NCBI GenBank assembly: GCA_008828725.1
Contig: MEHQ01001760.1
Coordinates: 266,236-330,235, forward strand
Length of the DNA: 64,000 nt
Direction: 5' to 3'
DNA from: Saccharina japonica
Lineage: Eukaryota > Sar > Phaeophyceae > Laminariales > Laminariaceae
A program made the position numbers and the translations under genes. Every line of letters begins with the position of its first letter. Within the stretch, counting starts at the first letter, position 1. Of this stretch, positions 1 to 11,600 are shown in pieces. The notes under the pieces are model-generated. The model was not told the DNA's origin. It ran no database searches and saw nothing but the letters and a program-made list of their open reading frames with translations.

Positions 1-354
1 GCACTGCATGGTGCCAACATACCCGACGCTCCAGTGTACTAAAAAACAAGCAGGGGTTCACCTCCTGCGGACCATTCAATATCCATTCCAACCAAACCCA
101 ACCAAGCCAAAGCCTCCCCTACATCGACCAACACCACCCTCATCTGACCCGGATCTCTCCGTCCCACACCTGACGTACATGAATCCCACGACACAAAAAA
201 AAGCGCACATGCATCTCAAGCCGCTTCGAACGTAACCCCCCGAAACGGCGGCACTATCGTACCCTCCCCCGGCCCAAGACCAGTTCAAACCCCAGTACCT
301 GGTACAATAATCGCAAAAACACGACGCCACCCCACCGCCCCAAAAAACGCCCAC

Positions 355-2429
355 CTGTGTCGCAACCCCTCTATGCGTTACGGGAACGCCTCCCAGCAGC
401 GGCGCCGAAAACACCGACGATATCCCCGGAACAACCTTAGGCTCCACCCCGAGCTGGCGCATCTCCAGCACCTCCTCGCCACCGCGTCCAAAAATGAAGG
501 GGTCTCCAATTTTGAGGCGAACTACGTGTTTACCGGCCGAGAGGCCTTCTCGCATCCAGCGGTAGATCTCCCGCTGAGCTTGCTCCGCGCAGCCCGGGTA
601 CTTTCGCGCCACGCGGAGTTCTCCCGCCACCTAAGGTTGGGGTCGGGGAGGGGGAGGATGGGAGAGATTTGGGGGACAGGTTGGAAGGCAGGACAGTGCT
701 CGTAGCAGCCTTCTGTGTTAGAAAATTAAAAGAGTCGACGGACGATCACAGCGATAGGGTGAAAGGAGGTCTGTCTGAGGTCTATATAGTGCGTACGGTT
801 GATGGCAATGCTTTCAACGTGAAACGGGGTTTATAGTGATACTGTACGTACACGTCTTGTCTATCATGAGCGTATATGCCGAGCCATAGTTTGGTAGTTT
901 GTAATTTGCCGGTGCGTCGGCGTAAACGTGTAATTTGACCGCCTGGCGGAGGCTGAGCCAACCTATTAATAGGACGATAGAAAGAAAAAACGAAAAAAAG
1001 AAGATGGCCAACGAGACCTCCCATTCAACACAAGAAACACGCGAGATCTCCTAACAAGTACTCTTATCTACGAGCGTACCTGGTATCCAAGATCAGGTAC
1101 CAGGTTCTTTACTATGAATAGGTACGAGTTCAATGTCAATATCCCCGTCGACGTACTGTAAGATCAACTTCTGAAGGACTGTCAACAGTTTGCCCGTCAG
1201 GAAAGTACCACCGCAAAGTAAATGGGGAATGGGGAATATAACATACCAGGCAGTACCAGGTGCTGAAAAACTCGCCGGGGGCGTGAGCACGCCGACTGCG
1301 TTCCATAGGGAAGACTGACTACGCACCACCACCTCTATCCACAACTACCTATGTATGATACCAGGTACCTGGTACGAGTATTCACATTGTGCGCAATCGT
1401 GCGCACTACGTACTCTGCTGCCATACTAAACCAAGAACAATGCGGCGCGACGGCTGCTTCGACTACTATTAACTATTAATACTGCTGTTCGTAGTACATC
1501 GGAACCATGGCGGCACAGCAGTAAGCTGGCACATAGATACAACATACAACTCCTCCAAACGCTACGTCGTACCTGGTACGTAATAAGCAGCGACCAGGAC
1601 CAGGACGTTGTCTTTTCTTCGCTGTCTATGTATGGGTTGATTTTTGGTTAAGCCGGTCACCCGCGCACCCATTTTGTGAGCATCCCTCGGGCATTGATCG
1701 CTTGCCTACGTGTGTTGTCTGCTGTCTCTTGTCTCAAAACGGTCAGCAAGTCATCTGGCATTTACGCAGCAGTTGGTAAATCGTTATCTCCACCCCTCCC
1801 CCTCCTACACCAGGACCTGTGCTGCCACGTATGAAATGATTACTGCTGTACGAGTAATACATTACAGACCACAGGCACCTTTGGCACGTATGTACCAGGT
1901 ATATACCCGGTATCAATCGACACGGCGACAACAATTAGCTCTTCCTCACCAGTCCCAGGATCTCCGCCGAAACTAGCCGATCCGCGATGACCATATCGGC
2001 CGACTGGAGCTCCCTCAAGCCCGCCACGGTCAGCAGATCAGGGTCGCCTGGGCCAGAGCCAACAAGCGAACACGTCCCTATCTCCACCCCTTCGATAGGG
2101 TTCCAACCGTCCGTGTTGTCCGTGGATACATCGCTGTCCACCGCCAACATGCCATTGAGGGACGAGCACCCACGAGACGCCTCGGCGAAACGGGCTCTAC
2201 TGGACAGTTGCGCCTCACTGCCCTGCTGTTGCTGTTGAAACGAGTGCTGCTGCTGCCGCCGCTGCTGCTGTTGCCATGATGGCCTTCCCGGATTGGCCGA
2301 AGATGCGGGCGATAGTGACAACGCACTTGGAGCAACGAAGGCCGATGCGCCATGCGGGGTGCAGGCCAGGATTATGGCTAATAATACACCGTGAGCCCGT
2401 GGCCTTCTTCGCTTTGTTGCTTCCGTCAT
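355..2429 (-). CDS. Uroporphyrinogen-III C-methyltransferase (SUMT), plastid-targeted, 5' part only
   Basis: SUMT transfers two methyl groups from S-adenosylmethionine to uroporphyrinogen III, giving precorrin-2 for siroheme. Two exons are visible on the minus strand: 2429-1950 (160 codons) and 630-355 (92 codons). Both junctions are phase 0, with donors GTGAGG and GTGGGC and acceptor TTAG. I chose the ATG at 2429 because it gives a basic start, a hydrophobic core and GASA-FVAP at about residues 34-41, the heterokont plastid pattern; an upstream in-frame ATG at 2519 lacks this shape. A Gln-rich linker follows, then family motifs [12 protein letters not shown] (about 123-134), [16 protein letters not shown] (198-213), VVPGISS and THRGVA. 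The usual second Gly of LKGGDP is Ile here. The C-terminal third lies beyond the left edge; an acceptor at 40-39 could open a third exon, but the 12 codons after it do not clearly match the family. Confidence 0.85.
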
Positions 2430-2762
2430 CTTCGGGAAGAAATGGGAGGCTGGGAGGCTCAGCGGAGCCTTGTAAGTCTTGCTGGACGAACGGGAAGTTA
2501 GCTGGCACCACACCATCACCGAACACCGAAATTGAAATTGGGGGTTTCCATTACATGCAGTTGGCTAGATGGTTCGGGGCATATGATGAAGAACCCCCTC
2601 TATTTTGTGGTGGGTTGCAACAAGCGTCAGCAACCCAGACTCCCTGGCAAGAGAAAGGGCAGCCAGAATTCCTGAGCATTTCGCTTGGACTGCACACAAC
2701 ACATTTGTCTCGAGTGAGGACGCTTGGTTCACCGGCTGGCCAGAGAGGGAGGCGGCTCAAGT
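2430..2762. promoter_or_regulatory. Divergent intergenic region between SUMT and RIO2
   Basis: These 333 bp separate two ATGs that point away from each other, so both promoters and 5' UTRs must lie here. No TATA box or other element stands out. Open frames across the region look like chance extensions of the flanking exons. A shared bidirectional promoter is inferred from position only. Confidence 0.4.
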
Positions 2763-5700
2763 ATGGTAAAGCTGGATGTCACCTGCATGAGACACCTCTC
2801 GAAGCACGATATTCGGGTGCTCACCGCGGTGGAGGTGAGTGTTCCAGCGTTGAACGCCGATTCTCGCTGTCACCCCATGATATCTATGAATAGTCGAGGG
2901 ATTCGTACCCTCAGTGGGCTATACTCGTAGCTTGAGCAAGCTTGGACTTCTGACTGTTAGTGCAGGTGGGGGCTGCTGTGTGTTGTGCAGCTGGTGTTGT
3001 GCCCATTTGGCCATTCCCATTCCCCCACCGTGTGCGGCGCAATAATGCCTTCGCATAGCAGTGTGACGTGCATCGTGCATCGTCTATGGTATGCACTGCT
3101 GTTTACTACGCGTATCGTCTGTGTGCCAGGTATCATAGCAGTACGTTGCACTGCAAAGCAGTACGACTACGTACAGCAGCAGCAGCAGTAGAAAGTCACG
3201 CGGCTAGCAACCTTCGACCATCGTGCCTCATCATGAAGATCCCTCTCCGCATGTCCTCTCCGCCGCCGCTCGTATCGAAGATGGGGATGAAGAACCACGA
3301 CTTGGTTCCCGTGGAGCTCATCGCAAGCATCGCCAAGCTGCGGCACGGCGGGACGCACAAGATTCTCTCCACCCTGCTGACCTTCAAGCTCATCGCCCAC
3401 GACCGCTCGGCCTACGACGGTGAGATTTTTCGCTCGTAGCCGTACCCGCGATTTTACGTGTTTGCAGACCTGCTACCAGAGGGTACATCTTTTTGCAATA
3501 CGGGTGTTGCTGCTGTTGTGCACCGAAGACGTCTCAGCGTCCCAGCACAGAGCACACACAACAAGTGCGTTACCGCTCCTACCGCTAAAGAACTCTTGCT
3601 GCTTACACATACGAGTATTTGGCTAGGGTTGGGGTTTGGGTTATGATTCGCCCCCCATCGCGATAGAGCCTCGCCGAGCCAGCGAACGATGGATTCAGCG
3701 GAAGGAGACGCAGAACACAACACGCTTGAGGTTCGGACAGGAGGTTTGCCAAACACCTTATATAGCTGCAACGTGGCACACAAGCGCCGCGAAACAATTA
3801 CTCGGCCTCCTTCAACTGCTGCACATGTCCCGGGCAACACATTTTGAGTACATGTAGCATACGTATAGCCCTTGAATTGTTCTCAACTTACGTAACACTC
3901 AGCCCTAATCCTATCTGACACTGCTCTTGGTTCCGGCAACAATTAAAACTCGTCCCAGGATACCGGCTGACGTATTCGGGTTATGATATCCTAGCTCTGA
4001 ACGTGCTTCAGGCGAGGGGGCACATATCGGCGGTGGGCAGTAAAATTGGCATGGGAAAGGAGGCCGACATCTACATGGCGCAGACCCCGGACGGCGACCA
4101 GGTGGTGCTGAAATTGCACCGACTGGGGCGCACGTCGTTCAAGGCGGTCAAGAACAAGCGTGACTACCTCAAGACCCGAACCTCGGTGTCGTGGCTGTAC
4201 ATGTCGCGGCTTTCGGCACTGAAGGAGTTTGCCTTCATGAAGGCGTTGTTTCAGCACGGGTTCCCGACCCCTACACCACTTGACCACAACAGGTAAAGTG
4301 TTCGATGGAGCTCACTTTGTTTGATTCAACAAATGTACCCGCGCTGATGTGTGTGCACCTCCTCTCCCTTCGGCTGCCGCTGTCGACCAAAACCCCACCA
4401 TACGTGGTGCTCTTGCGCTGTAAGAAAATGGAGACGGATATCCTACAGCAGCGGCACGCCGAACAATAACGTTGCCCATATCCAATATTCCTTGCAAACC
4501 ACTTCATTTTTCCTGTTAGACAGCGGTGTTATACGTACCTCTCCTGAACGCCTCGCTTCGTCTTGTGAATACTCCGTTGCTGCCGAACGTAACTTGCTAT
4601 CTCGCAGACACGTGGTTCTGATGAGCCACGCGAAGGGCTACCCAATGTATCAGCTTAGGAGCGGGGAGATGGGACACCCGGACGTGGTCTACCGGCAGTG
4701 CGTGGAGATGATCGTGCGCTTGGCGCGGCACGGCCTGATCCACTGCGACTTCAACGAGTTCAACATGCTGGTGGACGAGGAGGAGAGACTCACCCTCATC
4801 GACTTCCCGCAGATGGTTTCCACACGTCACGCCAACGCCGAGGACATGTTCGACCGGTGAGTCGGTCTCACCACACGTTGCGCTTTTCTATCATGTTGAT
4901 AGCTTGTGGCCGTCGTCGTTTGGAAATGCTGAACCCGCGTTTGTCCAAATGGATAGCACCCTTCGTGGGACAACTCTTGTTCGAATTCGAATCTGCGTAT
5001 ATCTAAAGTGCGCGGCGTTTTTTTTATAGTATAGCGTGCGTAGCGGAAGAAGTGGGCTTACAGTTTCTGTACGCAAAGCAAAAAAAAAAACGCCACACAA
5101 TAGCATATTATAGCTTGAGGGTTGAATGCGTCGGTCTCTCTCTGCGTTCACTAGTATCAGATGCCGACTGTCTGTGTTGTGAGCTGACGAAGTGTCGCCG
5201 TCCCTTCCCTCGCCACTGCTGTACCGCTGCATATTGCCTCTCAGGGACGTTGCGTGCGTGGTGAAGTTCTTCTCGATGAAGATGAAGCACGTACCGGAGG
5301 CGAGCGACATCCCATCGTTCGCCGACGCCGTCGGAACGGGCTCCAGCGGCGTCGAACACCACCTCGACGTGGTCGCTCAGGCGAGCGGCTTCTCCGAGAA
5401 GGAGGCCAACGATCTCGACGCCTTCGTCGCGGCCGAAGGTTGGGGGGGCGGCGACAATGACGGCGCGGACGACGATGACGACGACGAGGAAAAAGAGCGG
5501 GACGAAGACGGCGGCGACTCGGAGCACCGGAAAGAGGGAAGCAAAGGAAAACCGGGTGCCTCCGATATAGAGGAAGGCGGAAGCGAGGAAGAGGGGGGCG
5601 GGAGTAGCTGTTCCGACGAGGAGGACGAAAACGGCCGAATACGACGGGTTAAGGCGCCCGAAACGATGACGAAACGTGCGCACGCCGCGGTGCAGCGGCA

Positions 5701-5800
5701 GCGGAAAGCGTCCGGGGCGGGGGGAGCCGTGAAACCGTCGCGAAATCACCAGAAGAGAAAGGAGAAGGGCAAGATGCTTTACAAGCACAGAGACTTTTAA
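2763..5800 (+). CDS. RIO2: RIO2 atypical serine/threonine kinase, complete, five exons
   Basis: RIO2 is an atypical kinase/ATPase that acts in late cytoplasmic maturation of the small ribosomal subunit. Exons 2763-2834, 3281-3419, 3959-4292, 4608-4856 and 5245-5800 join in phase to 449 codons plus stop; each intron is GT-AG with a good donor (GTGAGT, GTGAGA, GTAAAG, GTGAGT). Residues 1-95 form the RIO2 winged helix (VLTAVE-MGMKNH, LIASIAKLRHGG). The kinase follows: ATP loop GMGKEADIY (101-109), Lys122, SWLYMSRLSALKEFA, catalytic IHCDFNEFN with Asp229 and Asn234, and metal-binding Asp247 in IDFPQMVS. The tail from about residue 330 is very acidic and ends basic (QKRKEKGKMLYKHRDF). The start at 2763 gives the conserved family N-terminus. 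Assignment is firm; exact splice points are inferred. Confidence 0.95.
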
Positions 5801-8634
5801 TTCCGCGTTTCTACGGTAGGGTTCAGCGTGTTGTGGAGGTGCTGCGTCAGTTAATCGTTAAATACGTTTTTCCTTTTGACTGTCTGGCGAGCTTTTGTTT
5901 TGGCAGGGCGTACTTACAGAACCTGTCGCACGAAGGGTTTTGATATCATTGCTTGCAAGATGTGCCCTGTTTCGTGTTATTTTGGTCAACACAAGACAAC
6001 TATTGTAGTTTGCTTGCGGAAGGTCCGCCTTCTGGGAAGAGCTGATGACCCCTCCCCCACGAAGCTCATCAGTGTGCCCTTTTGGGCGATTACGTACACA
6101 TTGTCGCGGGAGGTTGGTATGTTTATGTTTCCGATGCTCCCTGTCGTGTCTGCGATTGAGGCCTGATGCTGCGGACCTGATACTTCGGGTGCGATGGATC
6201 CCAAACATTAATGTTTGCCGTTGGAGAAACCGTCCCCAGTTGAAGCTTTTACTGACACAACATCTGTGGCAATGTTTTTTTTTTTCTGGCACCAGTTGCT
6301 CGTTCAAGCACGTCCGAAATACCACGTGAAACTGCCGTACCACCCGTCACAGCCTGTAACACACCGAGTCTATAAACCGGCAGGACGTTGCGCATACTTC
6401 CGAGAACTAGTCAAGGCAAATCTGGTTGATGCTTCTACCTGCTGAAAGTTTAAACCGGTTTGCGCTCGGGCGGAGTCGCGTCCTATTTAAGCTCATGCAT
6501 ATAATTCCTCGCACCGCGACGGCTTGGCAGAAAGCGCCGCATTTCGTGGACACGTAAGCACAGAGAGGGGGAACCCTTGAAGTGGAAAGCGGTTTCGGAT
6601 GTTTTGTTTCTCTCGTAGCTACGTCCAGTAGGGTACACACCAACAATGCTGTGCGAATTTGGTGCGTGCTTGATTGCTGACGTTGCTGTCGAGGATACAC
6701 TTTATCCGAAACGTGCGGTTTTTCCCTGCGGCCCGCTCCCGCTAAATATTGAGAACGCAGATTAATTGGACCTGTTTTAATCTTTGATAAACTGTTTTGG
6801 AGGACCAGGCTTGCCTTGCCCCGCATCACTATTATTGTAGAAAATGAGACCTACCTAACTCCAGGTGCCTGTGCTCATGCAACAAAAAAAGTGTCTGGTG
6901 ACTCTTTGGTGCCGGAATCCGAAGAGCGCGACTCTTATTCCTCTGTCTTCAGCCTGTCGGGATGCTTTGAATAAGGTTTGCATATGTACCATTCATTGTG
7001 CAGCGTATCCGGCATTACACTGGCTAGCATCGTCGTATTCGAAGGGAGAGCGATGAAACGGTAGACAGTAAGTACGTATGTATATGGCAGTAAAAAAACG
7101 GTCTTAACGCGACGGGTCACATCATACTTTTTGCTCTCGTTCAGGCGAATGAATACCGCACGCGATTGCGGCGATAAAAAAATGGCCAAACACAGAACTC
7201 AAGAGGGTCGACGAAACGACAGAGCACTCGGAGTGGCGAGGCCCATTCATTCTGAACGATGGATATGCCTGCTCTACGTATGTCTGCTGTACCAGTACCA
7301 GTAAAATTTGTGTTTTATCTTGTATCATGTTCAGATCATGTTACGAATCGTTTTGACCTTTTGACCCACCCTTGGCTCGTTTTTCAGCCACCAAAAGTAA
7401 AGTTTTTTTCTACACTTGGCCGAGACTCGGCCGTTTAGCTTTAGCGACGCGAGGTACAATAATTATAGTAGTAGACGTTGTTGTGTGGCTACAGCGCAGT
7501 GCTGTCGACTGTAAGTACGAGCTCGTGAACCGAGATAGCGACATACCAGTACGAGATACCGAAACCGTGCTGTTGTAACGTATTCGTATATACCAGGTAT
7601 GATACGTATATACTTGTTTCAGGCATCGGTCGATGCTCATGACGAGCAGCAAAAAACCATCAGCCGTCGATGTGTGTGGCGTGTAAGTGAGATATCAAAG
7701 ATCATTGCCGCAGCAACCACATACACAAGTAGGTGCTGCTGCTCTGGGGACCAACGCCCAAACGGGTAGGGTGGATCGTAAATGATCCGAGTCTGGCGGG
7801 AAGGCTTCTTGGCCTGGGTTTTTGTTAGTGGATGAGCTGCGGCAAGTTCCACACTACCCGGAGAGTTTACTCTTCGGGTGGCTATCCCCACCGCACCGGG
7901 CCCCTTCGGGGGTCAGGTCGGGTCAACATGCTCAAGTCTCCGGAGTAGTAGACAGCAAGGGCTGATACTCCCGAGGGGGCATGGAGTGAATTGACACACG
8001 ACACGAAGTGAGACGTGGAAGTGTGAAGGGCGCAAGCTTTATTTTGACCCATCCGCCGGAGGATAATAAAAAAAAAAAAAAAAAAGTGCTGCTGCTGTAT
8101 GTAGCAGTACCGTCTACATACGAAATAACTACTCGTACGAGCCAATAAATAACACAGGAGCAGTAAGACGCCTAAGAAGAAATCGTTGAGGTCCAGTGTT
8201 CCATGGTTTGGCGGCGAAACCGCGTTGTCCCGCGGCCTCGTCTGGGGTTCATACAAAGAATACGATACTCGTACGTATCATCCCACGCCGTAAAATGGAG
8301 AAACAGAGTCGGCGTGCAATCATCATGGAGATGAAGGACTAGCCGTTCACCAACAAAGAGGGGAGGAGGGAATACCACCGGGAGACAACCAAGGATCAGC
8401 AGGACGTCTAGCAACTGGTCGACGCCTCGATTTACTTGTGTCGGCACATGGTGTGCGTCGGGTTGTCGAGTTGCAAATAAATGTCGTCGAATGTTGATAA
8501 TATTGAAACCGCCAAAAGCAGGGGACAAACTCAAAACACCCCGTATAAAGAAAGCTAATATAAAAGGTTGTCTTCGGGGTGGATGGTGGTAGTAGGTGCT
8601 TCCCTCCTCTTCCCTCTAGCTCCCATCCGTAACC
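5801..8634. other. Intergenic region without a recognisable gene
   Basis: No open frame here looks like a conserved protein or continues a neighbouring gene. The first few hundred bases should hold the RIO2 3' UTR. The rest is mixed-composition DNA with poly-A/T runs (for example at 8068-8085) and scattered TACCAGGTA and TACGAGTA words. The eL31 promoter must be near the right end. Confidence 0.5.
8599..8617 (+). promoter_or_regulatory. Pyrimidine tract before eL31, TOP-like
   Basis: An unbroken C/T tract lies 18 bases before the eL31 ATG. Ribosomal protein mRNAs in animals often begin with such a terminal oligopyrimidine tract. Whether transcription starts here, or whether this alga uses such control, cannot be told from sequence. 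Confidence 0.25.
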
Positions 8635-11600
8635 ATGGTGAAGGACAAGAAGGCGAGCGAGTTCGCAACCCGCGACTACACCATCCACCTCAGCAAGCGG
8701 TTGTATGGCGTGACCTTCAAGAAGCGCGCGCCGCGGGCTGTGAGGGAGGTGAAGAAGTTTGCCCAGCAGATGATGAAGACCAGGTGTGTGTGTGTGGCTT
8801 TCTTTGGACAACATATGGCCAGCGAGAGAGGAGTACACGAGCTGTATCCCCACGACAGGGCCTACTTTGCCTGCGTGGTTGTCTCGCGTTTCTCTTTAGT
8901 TGCAAACGTTGTGCGGATGAGGGAGGCATTTGGTGGTGGAAGGCCTGCTTTTTTTTCGAGTCTTGCTTCTGTTTCGTTGTGTGGACGGATCGACGCCAGG
9001 CAGAGGTACTCTCGTACCAGGTATTCACTCGCCTGCACTCGTACGAGTATCTTTACCTCGCACATCTGGCCATTGTAGGCGATGTACACAGCAACCACAG
9101 CGCCACAACCGGTACTCTGCATCAAGTCTCCTTCGGACGACTGCTTCCCAGACATTTCCATACCACCACGGCGATGCTGTTGTCGACGTTCAAGTGTGTG
9201 GCCTTTCTATGCAACAAAACATGTAGCAGGTCATCAACACCCTAAAAACTTGAAAATTGGAAATTGCTCGTTGCTCCCGTTGTATCAGCAATGCCCTTCC
9301 TTGTGTCTTGTGGCCACCAAACCGTCGATTGTGGTATCGATTGTACTCACAGGTCACAGGCAGTCCGTGGTCAGTGGTCCTGTATCATACTGCTCTTGTG
9401 GTCTATATATGCTGTCATTCCATACCAAGTGCTCAGCAGATCCCGCTAAGAATGTAGCATAACATTTTCAGCGTGAACACACACAGCAGTAGCCTTCGTT
9501 ACGTACTCTGGGCAGACAGGGTACGTGCTGTACGAGTACAGTTACGCTCAAGAGCATCCAGGCTTCCGTAGGGTGAGGTAGATCAAATCTGACCATATAC
9601 GTAGCCATCCCTGGTAGTTCATAGCCAGAGAGGACCATATCACTGCATGTGCCATTGGAACGTGGGCGTGCTAGAGTGCTGATTTCTAGCGGAGGCTTCT
9701 GCACGACTCCGTGACCAACAACGAATATTCCCGCAACAACATCGTGCTGGTGGCGTTCCTCGATATGGTATATATGGTATTCGTTGTTCTTCTGTGCCAG
9801 ATCACCTCCAGCGATGCTTGGTACCAGGTAATCTGGCACGGAAGAACGACAAGTACCATACCGAGGAATGCCACCAGCACGATGTTGTTGCGGGAAGTAT
9901 TCGTTGTTGGTCACGGAGGCGTGCAGAAGCCTCCGGCTAGAAATCAGCACTCTGGCACGCCCACGTTCCAATGGCACATGCAATGATATGGTCCTCTCTG
10001 GCTATGAACTACCAGGGATGGCTACGTATATGGTCAGATTTGACCGCACTCGTTGTCCAAGAGTGTTTGTAACTGTACGTAACGTTCCACGAGGGACCGG
10101 CACGCTGTACATACATGTATCATGTACGAGTACCGGTTTAGTGAAAGCGCACGCGAGCCGCCATAAAAGCAGAGTACATATATACCTCGTAGAGTACTCG
10201 TAGTTTTTAGAGCAGTACGAGTAGGGGTCCCCCGATAAGGCGGTATCCCGATTTTGACCGCCTTTTATCGGGATACCGCCTTATCGGGGTACCCCTACGG
10301 CTGTAGACTACCCTATGTACTCTGCTTTTATGGCGGCTCACGTGCGCTTCCGCCAATAAGGCGGTCATATTGCTCTTGTACACCAGCGCCTTAATAGAGA
10401 ACCCTCTGGTGCAAGGTGTCACTTGTTCCGCCTTTCACGCACGTGGCAAGTGGTTCGTTCATTGCACCTGCTGGTTACACAAGTACTCCTTTACTCTCAA
10501 AACGCGTACACGATAAGGTGGGACACGAAAGCGACAGATTGTACGAGTAGTCGTTCGAGCGGTAAAGCAGTTGCCATGAGCCTCGAGGCCTGCAAGTTGA
10601 CTACCTACTGTAGCACGTGATAAAAACATAAAAACCCTAGTCTCCCTCTTTTCAAGAGCAACAGAGTAGTACTACAGCCAACGCTGAGGTGGAACGAAAA
10701 CCGTCCACGAGGTTCGGTCGAACCTCCAACCTCCTTCTCCCGGCGAGAGCCATCGTGTGTCGCACGCCGACTCGCGCAAGACGCGGAGCACAGTAACTCT
10801 TGGTTGTTGGCGGTACGTAGCGTCTACGATATGATACCTGTTACCCCTCTTGCGACTACTGAGGGAAAAATCGACGGTCACAGCAAAGGCCACTGCTGCG
10901 TGATAGGCGGATGATACGAATTGGTGTCCGAGCTACAACGGTTGCAATGTAAAGGAGACGTGCGGCACGGACCCGACCCTGCCCGTACCGCTGCGCGCCC
11001 ACGCTGCTCGTAGACGGTTGCTTGCACCAAAGGTATCGTTGTTTTGATCGCTATCTCGAAGTTCCGAAAGGTTTAACAGCAGCAGTAGACTTGATACCGC
11101 CCGGCCACCCGAGGCTTATCATACGTGCAACGTTTCCCGCCGTCTCTACGCAGTCTCTGGCTTCCCACTGACTGCTGCTGCTGGGTTAGAGCACGCTTGC
11201 ATCTTGCCACTAATATAGATGCTGCTGTCGTGATGAACATCAATCTGTCATCTGAGCATGGAATGTACATGCACTGCGTTTGGTTTACAACGCGGACGTG
11301 CTCGTATATGGAAGATGAGGCTTGACATGTTTGCGCTTTACTGCTGCTGTAGTGGTGCAGCAGTACAACCTTGAAGTCGCAAGGGTCGTGAGAGTTCCAG
11401 TACCAGTTCTTGGGACACAGCCGATTGGCTCACCAGTCCGAGCCATTATGGACCCCCCAGTCCTCAAGGGTACGAGGAGCTGAAATGACTCCGAGTCCTC
11501 GCATGTCGCAAGGGTACCGCTATCATGGAGGAAAGCTGAAATAACGGTATCCTCGCTTGTCCCAACGGTCGAAGGTACGACGAGCTGAAACGACTGGAAT

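Noticed and set aside
3621..3644. GGGTTGGGGTTTGGGTT, telomere-like
   Set aside because: Only two or three irregular units in RIO2 intron 2, with no array.
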